Shown here one piece after another: positions 9,137 through 18,706 of a DNA stretch of 64,000 bases (the stretch's first letter is position 1; every line of letters begins with the position of its first letter). The position numbers were made by a program, and so were the translations under genes. Location of the stretch: the NCBI GenBank assembly GCA_021324575.1, contig JAJPIW010000013.1, forward strand, positions 1 to 64,000, given 5' to 3'. Origin of the DNA: Intrasporangiaceae bacterium. GTDB taxonomy: Bacteria > Actinomycetota > Actinomycetes > Actinomycetales > Dermatophilaceae. Under the pieces are notes generated by a model that worked only from the letters and a program-made list of their open reading frames with translations, was not told the DNA's origin and ran no database searches.

Positions 9137-10011
9137 CTCCGCTGGTACCGGCCGTCGCCGGGGCGCTGATCGTCGCCGGCCTGCTAGGCACGGTCGCCGG
9201 GCTGCGGCCCCGCCCCGCCCCGATCCCGGCGCCCAAGCGCAGAGTCATCGGCAAAGGAGCCGCTCTGGGTCGGCTCGGTGCGCTGGACCGGCGCACCCGG
9301 CTACTGCTGGCCGCAGGCGCCGTGGTGGGTGTCGCGGTCGCGCTCCTGACCGGCTGGATCATCGCGATCCCGCTCGTGCCTGCGGCGGCCGCCGGCGTGC
9401 CCGTGCTGCTGTCCGTCCCACCCTCGGCCAGCAAGATCGACCGGCTGGAAGCGATGGAGGAGTGGACCCGTTCCCTGGCCGGTATCCTCACCGCCGGTGT
9501 CGGCCTCGAGCAGGCACTGATCTCCACCCTGCGCTCAACCCCTGAGGCGATCCGGCCCGAGGTCACCCGCATGGCGTCCCGGCTCCGTGCCCGCTGGGCC
9601 ACCGAAGACGCCCTGCGCGGCTTCGCCGACGAGCTCGACGACGCCACGGGCGACCTGATCGCCGGCAACCTCATCCTCGCGGCCCGGCGCCGGGGAGCCG
9701 GCGTGGCCAGCGTGCTGGAAGCCCTGGCCGAGTCCACCGCAGCCGACGTCGCCGCCAGGCGAGAGATCGAGTCGGACCGGGCCAAGCCGCGGTCGACCGC
9801 GCGCTGGGTCACCCTGATCACGATCTCGGTCCTCGGTGTCCTGGCGCTGGCCGGGGACTACGTCCGCCCCTACGGGACCCCGATCGGGCAGCTGCTCCTG
9901 GTGCTGCTGCTCGGCCTGTACGTCGCGACCTTGCTGTGGATGCGCACGATGTCGACCGGGAAGCCGCTGCCCAGGTTCATCGGGGCCGCCGCCAGGCAGG
10001 CAGCCCGATGA
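9133..10011 (+). CDS. tadB: TadB-like type II/IV secretion inner-membrane protein
   Basis: T2SSF-like: MEEWTRSLAGILTAGVGLEQALISTLRSTPEAIRPEV and C-terminal TM segments; ATGA overlap with tadA. Confidence 0.85.
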   Translation: MTPLVPAVAGALIVAGLLGTVAGLRPRPAPIPAPKRRVIGKGAALGRLGALDRRTRLLLAAGAVVGVAVALLTGWIIAIPLVPAAAAGVPVLLSVPPSASKIDRLEAMEEWTRSLAGILTAGVGLEQALISTLRSTPEAIRPEVTRMASRLRARWATEDALRGFADELDDATGDLIAGNLILAARRRGAGVASVLEALAESTAADVAARREIESDRAKPRSTARWVTLITISVLGVLALAGDYVRPYGTPIGQLLLVLLLGLYVATLLWMRTMSTGKPLPRFIGAAARQAAR

Positions 10012-10922
10012 TGGCCACCGGTCTGCAGCTGGCGCTGACCGCAGGCGCCCTGATCGGTCTCGGGGTGGCGCTGCTGGTCTGGCGTCTGACCCCCGCGGAC
10101 CCCGATCTTGGCGATGCGCTCGGGCGGTTGTCACCCGAGCACGCCAAGCGGCGCGCCGTCGAGGCGATGCACCCGGCCAGCGACACCCGCGAACGGTGGG
10201 GCATCTGGGCGATGAAGACCCTGCCGGCCGGCACCTGGGGCACCATCCCGGTCCAGGAGCTGGCGATCCTGCGGATCCCGGTCAGCCGCTACTACGGCGA
10301 GAAGATCATGTTCGCCCTGCTCGGGCTGGCCATCCCGCCACTGCTGACCACTTTCTTCACCCTCCTCGGGGCGCGCCTGCCCATCTTCATCCCCGCCCTC
10401 GCGACGGTCGGCCTGGCTACCGTCATGTTCTTCCTGCCCAACTACAACGTCCGCGACGACGCGAAGAAGGCACGGGCCGAGTTCAGCCGCGCCCTCGGCG
10501 CCTACATCGACTTCGTGGCGCTCGAGCGCAACTCCGGCGCCGGGCCCCGCCAGGCCATGGAGGTGGCCGCCGGCGTGGGCGACTCCTGGGTGTTCCGCCG
10601 CCTCGGTGAGGAGCTTGCCCGCACCCGGTGGTCCGGGCTGACCCCATGGGATGCCCTGCACGGTCTGGCCCTCGAACTGGGGCTCCCCGAGCTCGACGAC
10701 CTGGCCGACATCATGCGCCTGTCCGGGGAGGAGGGCGCCCAGATCTACCGGAGCCTGCGCGCCCGCTCCGCAGGGATGCGCAGCGCGATGCTCGCCACCG
10801 AGAAGGCCAGGGCCAACGAGGTCGGCGAAAAGATGTCCATCCCGATGAGCCTGCTGGGGGTGATCTTCTTGGCCATCCTCGTAGCACCGGCCCTGCTGCG
10901 CGTGATCGCAGGCAGCACCTGA
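10008..10922 (+). CDS. tadC: TadC-like inner-membrane protein
   Basis: T2SSF-like: FSRALGAYIDFVALERNSGAGPRQAMEVAA...LSGEEGAQIYRSLRARSAGMRSAMLATEKARANEVGEKMSIPMSLLGVIFLAIL. Confidence 0.85.
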   Translation: MMATGLQLALTAGALIGLGVALLVWRLTPADPDLGDALGRLSPEHAKRRAVEAMHPASDTRERWGIWAMKTLPAGTWGTIPVQELAILRIPVSRYYGEKIMFALLGLAIPPLLTTFFTLLGARLPIFIPALATVGLATVMFFLPNYNVRDDAKKARAEFSRALGAYIDFVALERNSGAGPRQAMEVAAGVGDSWVFRRLGEELARTRWSGLTPWDALHGLALELGLPELDDLADIMRLSGEEGAQIYRSLRARSAGMRSAMLATEKARANEVGEKMSIPMSLLGVIFLAILVAPALLRVIAGST

Positions 10923-11001
10923 AGACCTCACCAGCCGCCCGTACCCAGGAGCGAGCCAACCTCCGGAAACGCCGGCCCGACCAACCAAGGGGGAGAACCC
11001 T

Positions 11002-11202
11002 ATGTACTACCTCGCAGCAACACTGCACACCCTCGGCATCGCCTTGCGCGACACCGCCATCCGCAGGGCGACCAAGGACCCCGAGCGCGGCTCGGTGACG
11101 ATCGAGAACGTCATCTGGGCGGTGGCCGTCATCGCCATCGTCGGGATCGTCGTCCTCGCGATCACTAACTATGTGCGCACCAAGGCCGCAGAGATCAAGT
11201 AG
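11002..11202 (+). CDS. Flp-type pilin-like small protein
   Basis: 66 aa; ERGSVTIENVIWAVAVIAIVGIVVLAITNYVRTKAAEIK resembles a prepilin cleavage region followed by a hydrophobic helix. Confidence 0.75.
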   Translation: MYYLAATLHTLGIALRDTAIRRATKDPERGSVTIENVIWAVAVIAIVGIVVLAITNYVRTKAAEIK

Positions 11203-11209
11203 CCCCCGC

Positions 11210-11629
11210 ATGCGCCGGGCCCGCAGGTTCGTGTTCCGTGACCGTTCTCCAGCGGTCACGGAGCACGAACGTGGATCGACCTCGATCCAAGTGGTGCTGC
11301 TGATGCCGGCGCTGTTCGCGGTGATGTTCCTCGGCATGCAAGGTGCCCTTTTCTACCACGCGCGGACCGTCGCCCTGGCCGCCGCGCAAGAGGGCGTCCG
11401 CACCGCGGCAGGGCTGGGCGGCTCCGGCGCGGCCGGCGCCCAAGACGCCTCCGCCTTCTTCTCCGCCGCTGGTGGTGACGACGTGCTCAAGGCGCCCCAG
11501 GTCCGCAGCTCACGCAGCACCGCCAACGCCACCGTGACCGTCACGGGACGCTCGCTGAGCGTGATCCCCGGGTGGACGCCCACGGTCACCCAGAGCGCCA
11601 GCGCCCCCGTCGAGAGGATCACCCAGTGA
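11210..11629 (+). CDS. TadE-like pseudopilin
   Basis: ERGSTSIQVVLLMPALFAVMFLGMQGALFYHARTVALAAAQEGVRTAAG. Confidence 0.8.
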   Translation: MRRARRFVFRDRSPAVTEHERGSTSIQVVLLMPALFAVMFLGMQGALFYHARTVALAAAQEGVRTAAGLGGSGAAGAQDASAFFSAAGGDDVLKAPQVRSSRSTANATVTVTGRSLSVIPGWTPTVTQSASAPVERITQ

Positions 11630-12078
11630 GCCGTACACGGCGCCGGCCGCACCTTGGGGTCGCGGGGCGCGAGCGGGGGGCGGCCGTCATTGAGGCCGCC
11701 ATCGGGGTGCCGGCCTTCATGCTCTTCGTCGGGCTCATCGTGTTCGCCGGCCGGGTCGCCGTCGCCAACCAGGCCGTGGGCTCGGCGGCAACCGACGCCG
11801 CCCGATCCGCCTCCATCTCGCGGACCCAGGCCCAGGCCGCGGACACGGCCAGGGCCGCGGCCACGCAGGCCCTGAGCAACCAGAAGGTCAACTGCCTGCG
11901 GATGACCATCAGCGTCGACACCAGCGGCTTCGGTGCGCCGGTCGGCACCCCCGCGAGCGTGCGGGCCACCGTCACCTGCGTGGTCAACCTCTCCGACATG
12001 GCCGTGCCCGGAGTCCCAGGCACCCGAACCGTGTCAGCGAGCATGTCCTCGCCGCTGGACACCTACCGAGAGCGGTGA
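11626..12078 (+). CDS. TadE-like pseudopilin
   Basis: ERGAAVIEAAIGVPAFMLFVGLIVFAGRVAVANQAVGSAATDAARSAS; GTGA overlap with the previous gene. Confidence 0.8.
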   Translation: MSRTRRRPHLGVAGRERGAAVIEAAIGVPAFMLFVGLIVFAGRVAVANQAVGSAATDAARSASISRTQAQAADTARAAATQALSNQKVNCLRMTISVDTSGFGAPVGTPASVRATVTCVVNLSDMAVPGVPGTRTVSASMSSPLDTYRER

Positions 12079-12082
12079 GGCC

Positions 12083-12586
12083 ATGCACCACACGAACGCC
12101 CAGCTCGTCAGCTCGACCCGCCGTCCCACAGGCCGGCCGAGCTGCTTCCTCGGCCGCGGTCGCTGGGTCGCCTGCGCGTCCGAGCGTGGCTCCATCACCC
12201 TCTGGATCGTGACCGCCGGCTTCGTCATGATCGTCCTGGTCGGCATGGCCGTGGACCTGGGTGGCCAGGTGTACGCACAACAGCACGCCCGAGACGTCGC
12301 CCGCCAGGCAGCCCGGGTCGGCGGCCAGCAACTCCAGGCCGCACCGGCCATCCGAGGTGAAGGTGCCATCGCGGACCGCTCGCGAGCAGTTCGGGCCGCC
12401 CGCGCCTACCTCGCCGCGGGCGACGTCGCCGGCACCGCCCGGGTCACCGGCGGCGACACCATCGAGGTCACCACCAGCGCGGTCTACACCACCAAGTTCC
12501 TGTCCATCATCGGGATCAACCACCTCACCGTGACCGGCCACGGGCAGGCAACCATCACTAGAGCACTGCAAGGGGTGCAGCGATGA
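12083..12586 (+). CDS. TadG-like pilus assembly protein
   Basis: ERGSITLWIVTAGFVMIVLVGMAVDLGGQVYAQQHARDVARQAARVGGQQL. Confidence 0.75.
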   Translation: MHHTNAQLVSSTRRPTGRPSCFLGRGRWVACASERGSITLWIVTAGFVMIVLVGMAVDLGGQVYAQQHARDVARQAARVGGQQLQAAPAIRGEGAIADRSRAVRAARAYLAAGDVAGTARVTGGDTIEVTTSAVYTTKFLSIIGINHLTVTGHGQATITRALQGVQR

Positions 12587-15500
12587 CACTACGAACCCGG
12601 CTCACCGGACTGGTCGCAGCCCTGGCCATCGTGGCCATCGTGATTGCCCTGCCGGTCACCCTCCTGGCTGTCGGCGCCAACCCGCTCCCCGACACCTGGC
12701 CCACACTCGACCAGGTCCGGACCGCGCTGACCAGCCCGGACGACGGGACCCTGGCACTGGGTGCGCTCAAGGTTCTCGGGTGGGCGGCCTGGCTGTTCCT
12801 GGCCGGGTCGATCGCGCTGGAGATCCTGGCCCGGGCACGCGGCGTCCGCGCGCCGCGGCTGCCGGGCCTGCACGTGCCCCAGGCTGCTGCCCAGGGCCTG
12901 GTCGGCGCGGCGATCCTGCTGTTCGTGGCCGCACCCCTGACCGGCACCCCCGCCCAGGCCGCCCCGATGACGACGCAGATCACGACCCAGACCGTCACCA
13001 CCCCGGCCGCCCGATCAACCACCCCCGTCACCGGCGCCGATCAGGGCATCCACACCCCCGAGCCCGCGGGCAGCATGGCCAGTCACACCCAGGCGCAGAC
13101 CACACCGGCGCGCCCCGCTTCGGCGACCGTGGACCACGTCGTCCAGCGCGGCGAAACCCTGTGGTCCCTCGCGCAGCGGTACCTGGGGGCGGGAAACCGC
13201 TACACCGAACTGGCGGACCTGAACCGCGACGTCCTTGGACCCAACCCAGGATTCCTCACCGTCGGGCAGGTCCTCCAGGTGCCCACCGGAGCGACGGCCA
13301 CCGGCGCCCACCCAGATACACAGGTGGCGGAACACGTGGTTACCGTCCACCGCGGCGACACCCTGTCCCAGATCGCCGAAGAGGAGCTCGGCGACAGCGA
13401 CAAGTACCCCGAGATCTTCGCAGCATCCAAGGACACCGTGCAGCCCGACGGTCGCCACCTGAGCGACCCCGACCTGATCCTGCCCGGCTGGCAGCTGTCC
13501 GTCCCCGCCATGAAGGCAGCCGCCCCAGCGACGCCCGGCCCGCACCGCGAGCCCACCGGCACCGAGCACCCCGAACCCAGCCCCTCCGAGCCAGCCGCCA
13601 CAGCCCAACCGACCCCGCACGAACCTGTTGCCCCACAGCCGGCACCGCAGTGGCCGGCCACGGCACCTGCTGACGCGCCGTCACGCCGGCAACCAGAGCC
13701 CACCCCCGCGGCCACCAGCGCTGACGCCCACCACGACGACTCCCACGACGACACTGACACCCACGACGCTGACCCCCAGCATGCGCCGTGGATGCTGGCC
13801 GGTCTGACCGGTGGCGGAGCGATGCTGGCCGGCGCCATGCTGCTGGCACTTCGCGGCCGCCGCAAGGCCCAGTTCCGTGCCCGGCGCCCGGGGCGCACCA
13901 TCGCCGCGCCAGAACCCCTGCTCGCCCCCGTGGAGAAGACACTCACCGCGGCCGGAGCCCCGGCCAGCGGCGACGTGCAGATCATGGACGAGGCCATGCG
14001 ACGCCTCGCCGCGGCGACCGCTGCCTCGACCGCACCCATGCCGGAGCTGGCCGCCGTGGAGCTCGCCCAGCATGCACTGACCCTGCACCTGTCGACCCCG
14101 ACGACACTGGAACCACCCTGGGTCGGGAGCACCGACCAGCTGCACTGGATCCTGCCCGCCGGGGCCGACCTGCGCGACATCGGTCGTCTCACCCCCGACC
14201 AGCCCGCCCCGTACCCGTTGCTGGTCACCATCGGTGCCGGCGACGACGGCAGCGTGTGGCTGCTCAACATCGAGGACCTTGACCTGAGCATCACCGGGGA
14301 CGCCACGTTCGGGCGCGACTTCGCCCGGTACCTGGCCGCCGAGATCGCCTGCAACCCCTGGTCGCACGGGGTCCGCGTCGACCTGGTCGGCGTCGCACAC
14401 GAGGTCGCGCCGATGAACACCGCCCGCATCCACGCCCACACCGGCGGTGAAGGAGATCCCGCGGCGGAAGCGTTGGCCGACGCCATCACCATGATCGACC
14501 GCAGCGCCGAAGCCGACACCGACATCGTCACCGCCCGGGCCCGCCAAGACGGCGCCGACGCCTGGCCGGCGCGCCTCCTACTAGTCGACGCCGCCGAGGA
14601 CACCGAAAACTCCAGCCGTGAGTCCGCGGCGCGTGGGCTGCCACCAGCCCTGGAGCAGCTGCTCGAAACCGTCTACCGGCACGCCGGTCAGACCGGCACC
14701 TCCGTGGTCGTCCGCGGCGAGCGGGAGGACACCCCGGGCCTGGTCCTGCGGGTCACCGGCAACGGCCGGGTCAGCCTGCCTCATGCCGGCCTCGACCTGG
14801 TCGCGGTGGGGTTGACCAGCGATGAGGCCCAAGGCTGCGCGGCCCTCTTGGCGCAGAGCGAGGACCTGGCCGACGCGCCGGTGCCGGTCGACCAGCACGC
14901 CCGCGACGGGTGGCGGGCCTGGTCGGACGAGGCGGGAGCATTGCGTGAGGAACACACCACGGCCCGACACGCCCCGGCCGACGACGACGATCGGGCGGTC
15001 TCGCTCCTGGAGCACGACGACGAGGACTACCTACGCCAGGGCGCCACCACGCGCGACGACCTCGAGGCGCTTGCGCCCAAGGTGCCGCAGCGGGTGCGCG
15101 ACGCGGTGGCCGACGCTGACCCCACCCTGGATGACGACCTGGCCATGTGGTGGTCCGAGGACTGCCCCCTGCCCCGGCTGACGCTGCTCGGACCGGTCGC
15201 CGCCCGGACCCGCGGCACCCCGGTCACTAAACGCAAGCCGTACTACACCGAGATGCTCGCGTACCTGGCCACCCGGGCTCACGGCGCGACCCCGGAAGAG
15301 CTGGCCGACGGCTTCAGCATCACCCCGGCCAAAGCCCGAGACTATGTCCGCATCGTCCGTGACTGGCTCGGCACGAACCCGCGAACCGGCCAGGCCCACC
15401 TGCCCGACGCACGCAAGGCGCCAGCGGCGATCGCCAGAGGTGTAGGCGTGTACCAGGTTCTCGACCTAATCGTCGACGCGGACCTGTTCCGCAGGCTCCG

Positions 15501-15945
15501 CGTCCGCGGGGAGTCGCGCGGTCCGGACGGCGTCGACGACCTCCGCAAAGCGCTTCGACTGGTCCAGGGCCGGCCATTCGATCGGCTCCGCGACGGCGGG
15601 TGGTCCTTCCTGTCCGAGGGCGACCGCCTCGACCAGCACATGATCTGCGCCATCGTCGACGTCGCGCACCTCGTCACGACATACAGCCTCCAGGCCGGAG
15701 ACACCCGGCAAGCCCGGCTGGCCGCAGAGACGGCGGCCCTCGCGGCCCCCAACGAGGAGATCCCCAGACTGGATCTCGCGGCGGTCGCCGACGCCGAAGG
15801 TCACCCCGGCGAGGCAGATCGGATCCTGCGCGACGAGGTGTGCAATCGCACCGACGACGAGGGCGCCCCGCCCGAGCTCTCAGACCGAACCAAACGGGTC
15901 ATCGGCACACGCGAATGGCACGAGCGAACCCGAAAGGCCGGCTGA
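12583..15945 (+). CDS. Membrane protein with two LysM domains and a C-terminal winged-helix/BTAD regulatory region
   Basis: LysM motifs HVVQRGETLWSLAQRYLGAGNRYTELADLN and HVVTVHRGDTLSQIAEEELGDSDKYPEIFAAS; TM WMLAGLTGGGAMLAGAMLLAL; C-terminal RLTLLGPVAARTRG...LAYLATRAHGATPEELADGF plus TPR-like BTAD region. Confidence 0.85.
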   Translation: MTLRTRLTGLVAALAIVAIVIALPVTLLAVGANPLPDTWPTLDQVRTALTSPDDGTLALGALKVLGWAAWLFLAGSIALEILARARGVRAPRLPGLHVPQAAAQGLVGAAILLFVAAPLTGTPAQAAPMTTQITTQTVTTPAARSTTPVTGADQGIHTPEPAGSMASHTQAQTTPARPASATVDHVVQRGETLWSLAQRYLGAGNRYTELADLNRDVLGPNPGFLTVGQVLQVPTGATATGAHPDTQVAEHVVTVHRGDTLSQIAEEELGDSDKYPEIFAASKDTVQPDGRHLSDPDLILPGWQLSVPAMKAAAPATPGPHREPTGTEHPEPSPSEPAATAQPTPHEPVAPQPAPQWPATAPADAPSRRQPEPTPAATSADAHHDDSHDDTDTHDADPQHAPWMLAGLTGGGAMLAGAMLLALRGRRKAQFRARRPGRTIAAPEPLLAPVEKTLTAAGAPASGDVQIMDEAMRRLAAATAASTAPMPELAAVELAQHALTLHLSTPTTLEPPWVGSTDQLHWILPAGADLRDIGRLTPDQPAPYPLLVTIGAGDDGSVWLLNIEDLDLSITGDATFGRDFARYLAAEIACNPWSHGVRVDLVGVAHEVAPMNTARIHAHTGGEGDPAAEALADAITMIDRSAEADTDIVTARARQDGADAWPARLLLVDAAEDTENSSRESAARGLPPALEQLLETVYRHAGQTGTSVVVRGEREDTPGLVLRVTGNGRVSLPHAGLDLVAVGLTSDEAQGCAALLAQSEDLADAPVPVDQHARDGWRAWSDEAGALREEHTTARHAPADDDDRAVSLLEHDDEDYLRQGATTRDDLEALAPKVPQRVRDAVADADPTLDDDLAMWWSEDCPLPRLTLLGPVAARTRGTPVTKRKPYYTEMLAYLATRAHGATPEELADGFSITPAKARDYVRIVRDWLGTNPRTGQAHLPDARKAPAAIARGVGVYQVLDLIVDADLFRRLRVRGESRGPDGVDDLRKALRLVQGRPFDRLRDGGWSFLSEGDRLDQHMICAIVDVAHLVTTYSLQAGDTRQARLAAETAALAAPNEEIPRLDLAAVADAEGHPGEADRILRDEVCNRTDDEGAPPELSDRTKRVIGTREWHERTRKAG

Positions 15946-16142
15946 CTCTGGCAAGAGTGTCAGCAGCCCCAAAGCTCGTCCCGCAGTGGCAAACGGGTCG
16001 CGTGCGGACCTGTGTCGGACCGCCCGCCAGGACGTGGGGAACCGCGCGCTTCTCGCCCGTCAGCGTGCGAATTGCCCTGCTATTGACGGCTCTGGATGCC
16101 GTCCCGAGCAGCCTCATCACAACTGGAGGCTCAAGGGCGACC

Positions 16143-16181
16143 AAAGGTCCGGCGCGGCCCCAGTGTCCGCGCCGGCCCTTT
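16143..16181. terminator. Bidirectional terminator-like hairpin between convergent genes
   Basis: AAAGGTCCGGCGCGG (16143-16157) loop CCCCAGTGT CCGCGCCGGCCCTTT (16167-16181): 15-bp stem with one mismatch, A/T ends, between the LysM-BTAD gene (+) and DUF2188 gene (-). Confidence 0.8.
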
Positions 16182-16193
16182 CGGGAGTTGCGA

Positions 16194-16430
16194 TCAGCCC
16201 TTGGATGACCGCGGGTCGTTCCCGGGGTCGATCGTGTCCTGGGCTCGGATCTGGCCGTTGAGGCCGCGGATCTGGAGCTCGCCGCCCCCGTCGCCGGCGA
16301 GGATGTCGCGGGCGCGGTCGATACCGGCGGACTGCGTGGGTGTGACCGCACTGGCGCGGTCGGAGCCCGGCTTGCGGACCTCCCAGTCGCCATCGGGTCG
16401 CTGTTGGACGATGCGTCGGTTGGTGCTCAT
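16194..16430 (-). CDS. DUF2188-like small protein
   Basis: MSTNRRIVQQRPDGDWEVRKPGSDRASAVTPTQSAGIDRARDILAGDGGGELQIRGLNGQIRAQDTIDPGNDP matches the DUF2188 pattern. Confidence 0.75.
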   Translation of the reverse strand: MSTNRRIVQQRPDGDWEVRKPGSDRASAVTPTQSAGIDRARDILAGDGGGELQIRGLNGQIRAQDTIDPGNDPRSSKG

Positions 16431-16526
16431 GGGTGGTGCTCCGTTCGTGAGATTGCTGGAGTGTGGTCCTGCATGGGCCGCTCATCAAGTGCACACTGCG
16501 CTGCGCAGCGGCGTGGTGGCCGAGTC

Positions 16527-16682
16527 CTATTTCTCGTTGCGGACCCCCTTGTGCTGATGCGGGCTGCCGCCCAAGATGCGACCGGTCGCGGTGTCGCGCT
16601 TGAACCAGGTTTTGCCGACCTTGAACTCGCTGCGCCCCTTGACCGCGCCGATGCGGTGGCCTCGTCCGGTGTTCTTGCCCAT
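16527..16682 (-). CDS. 51-aa basic small protein (absent from the supplied ORF track)
   Basis: Read on the minus strand: MGKNTGRGHRIGAVKGRSEFKVGKTWFKRDTATGRILGGSPHQHKGVRNEK*; fits between two other minus-strand genes. Confidence 0.6.
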   Translation of the reverse strand: MGKNTGRGHRIGAVKGRSEFKVGKTWFKRDTATGRILGGSPHQHKGVRNEK

Positions 16683-16686
16683 GGCG

Positions 16687-16959
16687 TCAGCTCCTTCCCT
16701 CGGTGGAGATGGTCGAACTGCTGGGGTGGATGGTGCCGGACGGTGGTGCCGTCGGCACCGGGGTGGCGGGGGTGAGGGTGCCGAAGATGCGGTCCGTGAC
16801 GGCCTGGGCGAGGCGGTCGGTCACCGGGGTGAGCGCGCCGTTGACGTGGGTGACGGCAGCCGTGGTGGTGCTGGGCGACACGAGGGCGACCGCGGCAACC
16901 GCCAGGAGGAGAGTGTCCGTGGCGCGCCACCGGGGCCGGCGACGGGTCCGGGCGCTCAC
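16687..16959 (-). CDS. Small membrane/secreted protein
   Basis: VSARTRRRPRWRATDTLLLAVAAVALVSPSTTTAAV...; GTG start overlaps the peroxidase stop (GTGA). Confidence 0.6.
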   Translation of the reverse strand: MSARTRRRPRWRATDTLLLAVAAVALVSPSTTTAAVTHVNGALTPVTDRLAQAVTDRIFGTLTPATPVPTAPPSGTIHPSSSTISTEGRS

Positions 16960-18512
16960 AGCTGCACCCCGGCGATGGTGAGCAGGTCGGCCATGGTGAA
17001 CGCGTCGGTCCCGACCAGGTTCGGCTTCCAGTCGGGCCGGGCCCGCAGGAAGCCAGACGGGTCCTTGGCGGCAAGGCCGACCAGGACCTCGGCGACGATG
17101 CGGCCACCTACCGGTCCGAGCTGGTTGCCTCCGCCGGTCTCGGCCTCCTTCAGGAGCCAGAACCACAGGGGCGACGGATGCGGCAGGCCGGTGCTCACGG
17201 ACAGTGCGGGGGTGCCCGTGGCCGAGCTGACGGCGATGGCGACGTCCTCGCCGCTGGGCAGCCCGAGGGCCTGCCCGCGGAACAGGTTCAGCAGCGCCAG
17301 CGGGCGCCGTTCGGTGTCGATGCCGGTGGGCAGGTGGCTCAGCGACGCGGCCAGGTGAGTGTCGAACAGGCGTGAGGTCTGCGTCTCCGGTCCCGAGCTG
17401 GGCAGGGCGTCGAAGAACCGGTGCCACTGCACCTCCAGTGCGGCAACCAGCGGCCGGAACCCGCGCAGGTCCTCGACCGGGCCGGGAGTCGGCGAGGCGG
17501 AGAAGACGGGGATGGCGCCGGAGGTGGCGTTCAGCTGGTACGCGTCGCGAACCAGCGAGTGCCCGAACCGGTATGCCGCGCCGGAGAACTCGACTGGCAT
17601 CCACGCGTTGCGACGCACCGAGTACAGCTTCAGGTCCGTCTTGAGCCGGCCCTTCTTGTCCGTGACCAGGACGGCGTTCGCGACGTCAGCACCGACGAGG
17701 CGGGGCAGCAGGTCACGCAGCACGAGCCACTGGTAGTGCCACCGGACGAGGGTGCAGATCTGCGCGAACGTGACGGTGGGGCCGGACGGGGCCGGGTTCG
17801 CGGGGTTGTAGGGGGAGTCGGGTGCGGGGGTCGCGGGGGCGCCGCCGACCAGGGTCGGGTCGGCGCGAACCTTGTCGACGACGGCGTTGTGGAACAGGCT
17901 GAACGCCAGGTGTAGCTGGGCGACGATGGCGTGGACGTCGTTGCGGGGGTCTCCGACCAGGGCGCGTCCCTGCTCGTTGCGGGGCAGGTCCCGGGTGGCG
18001 AGCGTCTCGTTGCCGGGCGTGCCGGGGTTGGTGTGCACGAGGAGCTTGTCGGGGTCGCTCTGGTCGTACAGCCAGGGCGACACCTTGGGTCCGCCTCCGT
18101 ACAGGCTGTCGAGGTCGAACCGGGGTGTGCGGAAGTTCGCGAGGGCGTCCGGGTCGTTCGCGGCCCCGAGCACCGACACCGGGTCGAATGTGATGTCGTG
18201 GTCGACGAACTGGGCCAGGTAGGTGTACCCGGCGGGGAGGGTTGGGTTGTCGCCCTGGCCTGGTGCGTTGCCCCAGCCGGGCGCGAGGGTGGCTTCCTCC
18301 ATCTGGGCGGCGACGGCGCGGTACTGCTCGTCCGTCAGGTTCAGGGCCGGCAGCGTGCGGAACAGGCGCCCGTAGCGGCCGGTGTCGGTGGAGGAGTGCG
18401 GCACCGTGTCGAGCCCGCGGGGGCGGGCTCCGCCGTGGTGGTCGAGCGGCGACGGCACCCCGGGCGGCTGGTGGTCGGTGGCGTTCTCGGGGCTGTTCGG
18501 AGTTTCGGTCAT
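16956..18512 (-). CDS. Animal-type heme peroxidase family protein
   Basis: Distal motif YLAQFVDHDITFDP and proximal motif PVEFSGAAYRFGHSLVRDAY, with LVGDPRNDVHAIVAQLHLAFSLFHNAVVD; start at MTETPNSPENATD. Confidence 0.85.
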   Translation of the reverse strand: MTETPNSPENATDHQPPGVPSPLDHHGGARPRGLDTVPHSSTDTGRYGRLFRTLPALNLTDEQYRAVAAQMEEATLAPGWGNAPGQGDNPTLPAGYTYLAQFVDHDITFDPVSVLGAANDPDALANFRTPRFDLDSLYGGGPKVSPWLYDQSDPDKLLVHTNPGTPGNETLATRDLPRNEQGRALVGDPRNDVHAIVAQLHLAFSLFHNAVVDKVRADPTLVGGAPATPAPDSPYNPANPAPSGPTVTFAQICTLVRWHYQWLVLRDLLPRLVGADVANAVLVTDKKGRLKTDLKLYSVRRNAWMPVEFSGAAYRFGHSLVRDAYQLNATSGAIPVFSASPTPGPVEDLRGFRPLVAALEVQWHRFFDALPSSGPETQTSRLFDTHLAASLSHLPTGIDTERRPLALLNLFRGQALGLPSGEDVAIAVSSATGTPALSVSTGLPHPSPLWFWLLKEAETGGGNQLGPVGGRIVAEVLVGLAAKDPSGFLRARPDWKPNLVGTDAFTMADLLTIAGVQL

Positions 18513-18615
18513 GGTCCTGCGGTCCTTTCGGTGGAGCGCAGGGCCACGTGAGGGCAACCGCTGGCGCGTACTTGCGTGTTCGTTGTACACCCAAGTGAAC
18601 ATTGGCGTGCCCTCC

Positions 18616-18644
18616 TTGTCAAGTGCGGTGTACACCGTTATCTT
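18616..18644 (+). promoter_or_regulatory. Putative promoter with an embedded palindromic operator
   Basis: TTGTCA (18616-18621), 17-nt spacer, TATCTT (18639-18644); the spacer contains palindrome CGGTGTACACCG (18626-18637). A related TGTACACC site lies at 18584-18592 towards the peroxidase gene. Confidence 0.55.
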
Positions 18645-18706
18645 CAGTGCATGCCCGCCATGCACCAGCCCATGCCTGCCGCTGCGCCCGAACGCTCGTT
18701 GCGCCG

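Noticed and set aside
13200-14603. Long minus-strand ORF (467 aa) opposite the LysM-BTAD gene
   Set aside because: Low-complexity Ser/Arg/Ala-rich translation typical of antisense frames in high-GC genes; the plus-strand gene has clear domains.
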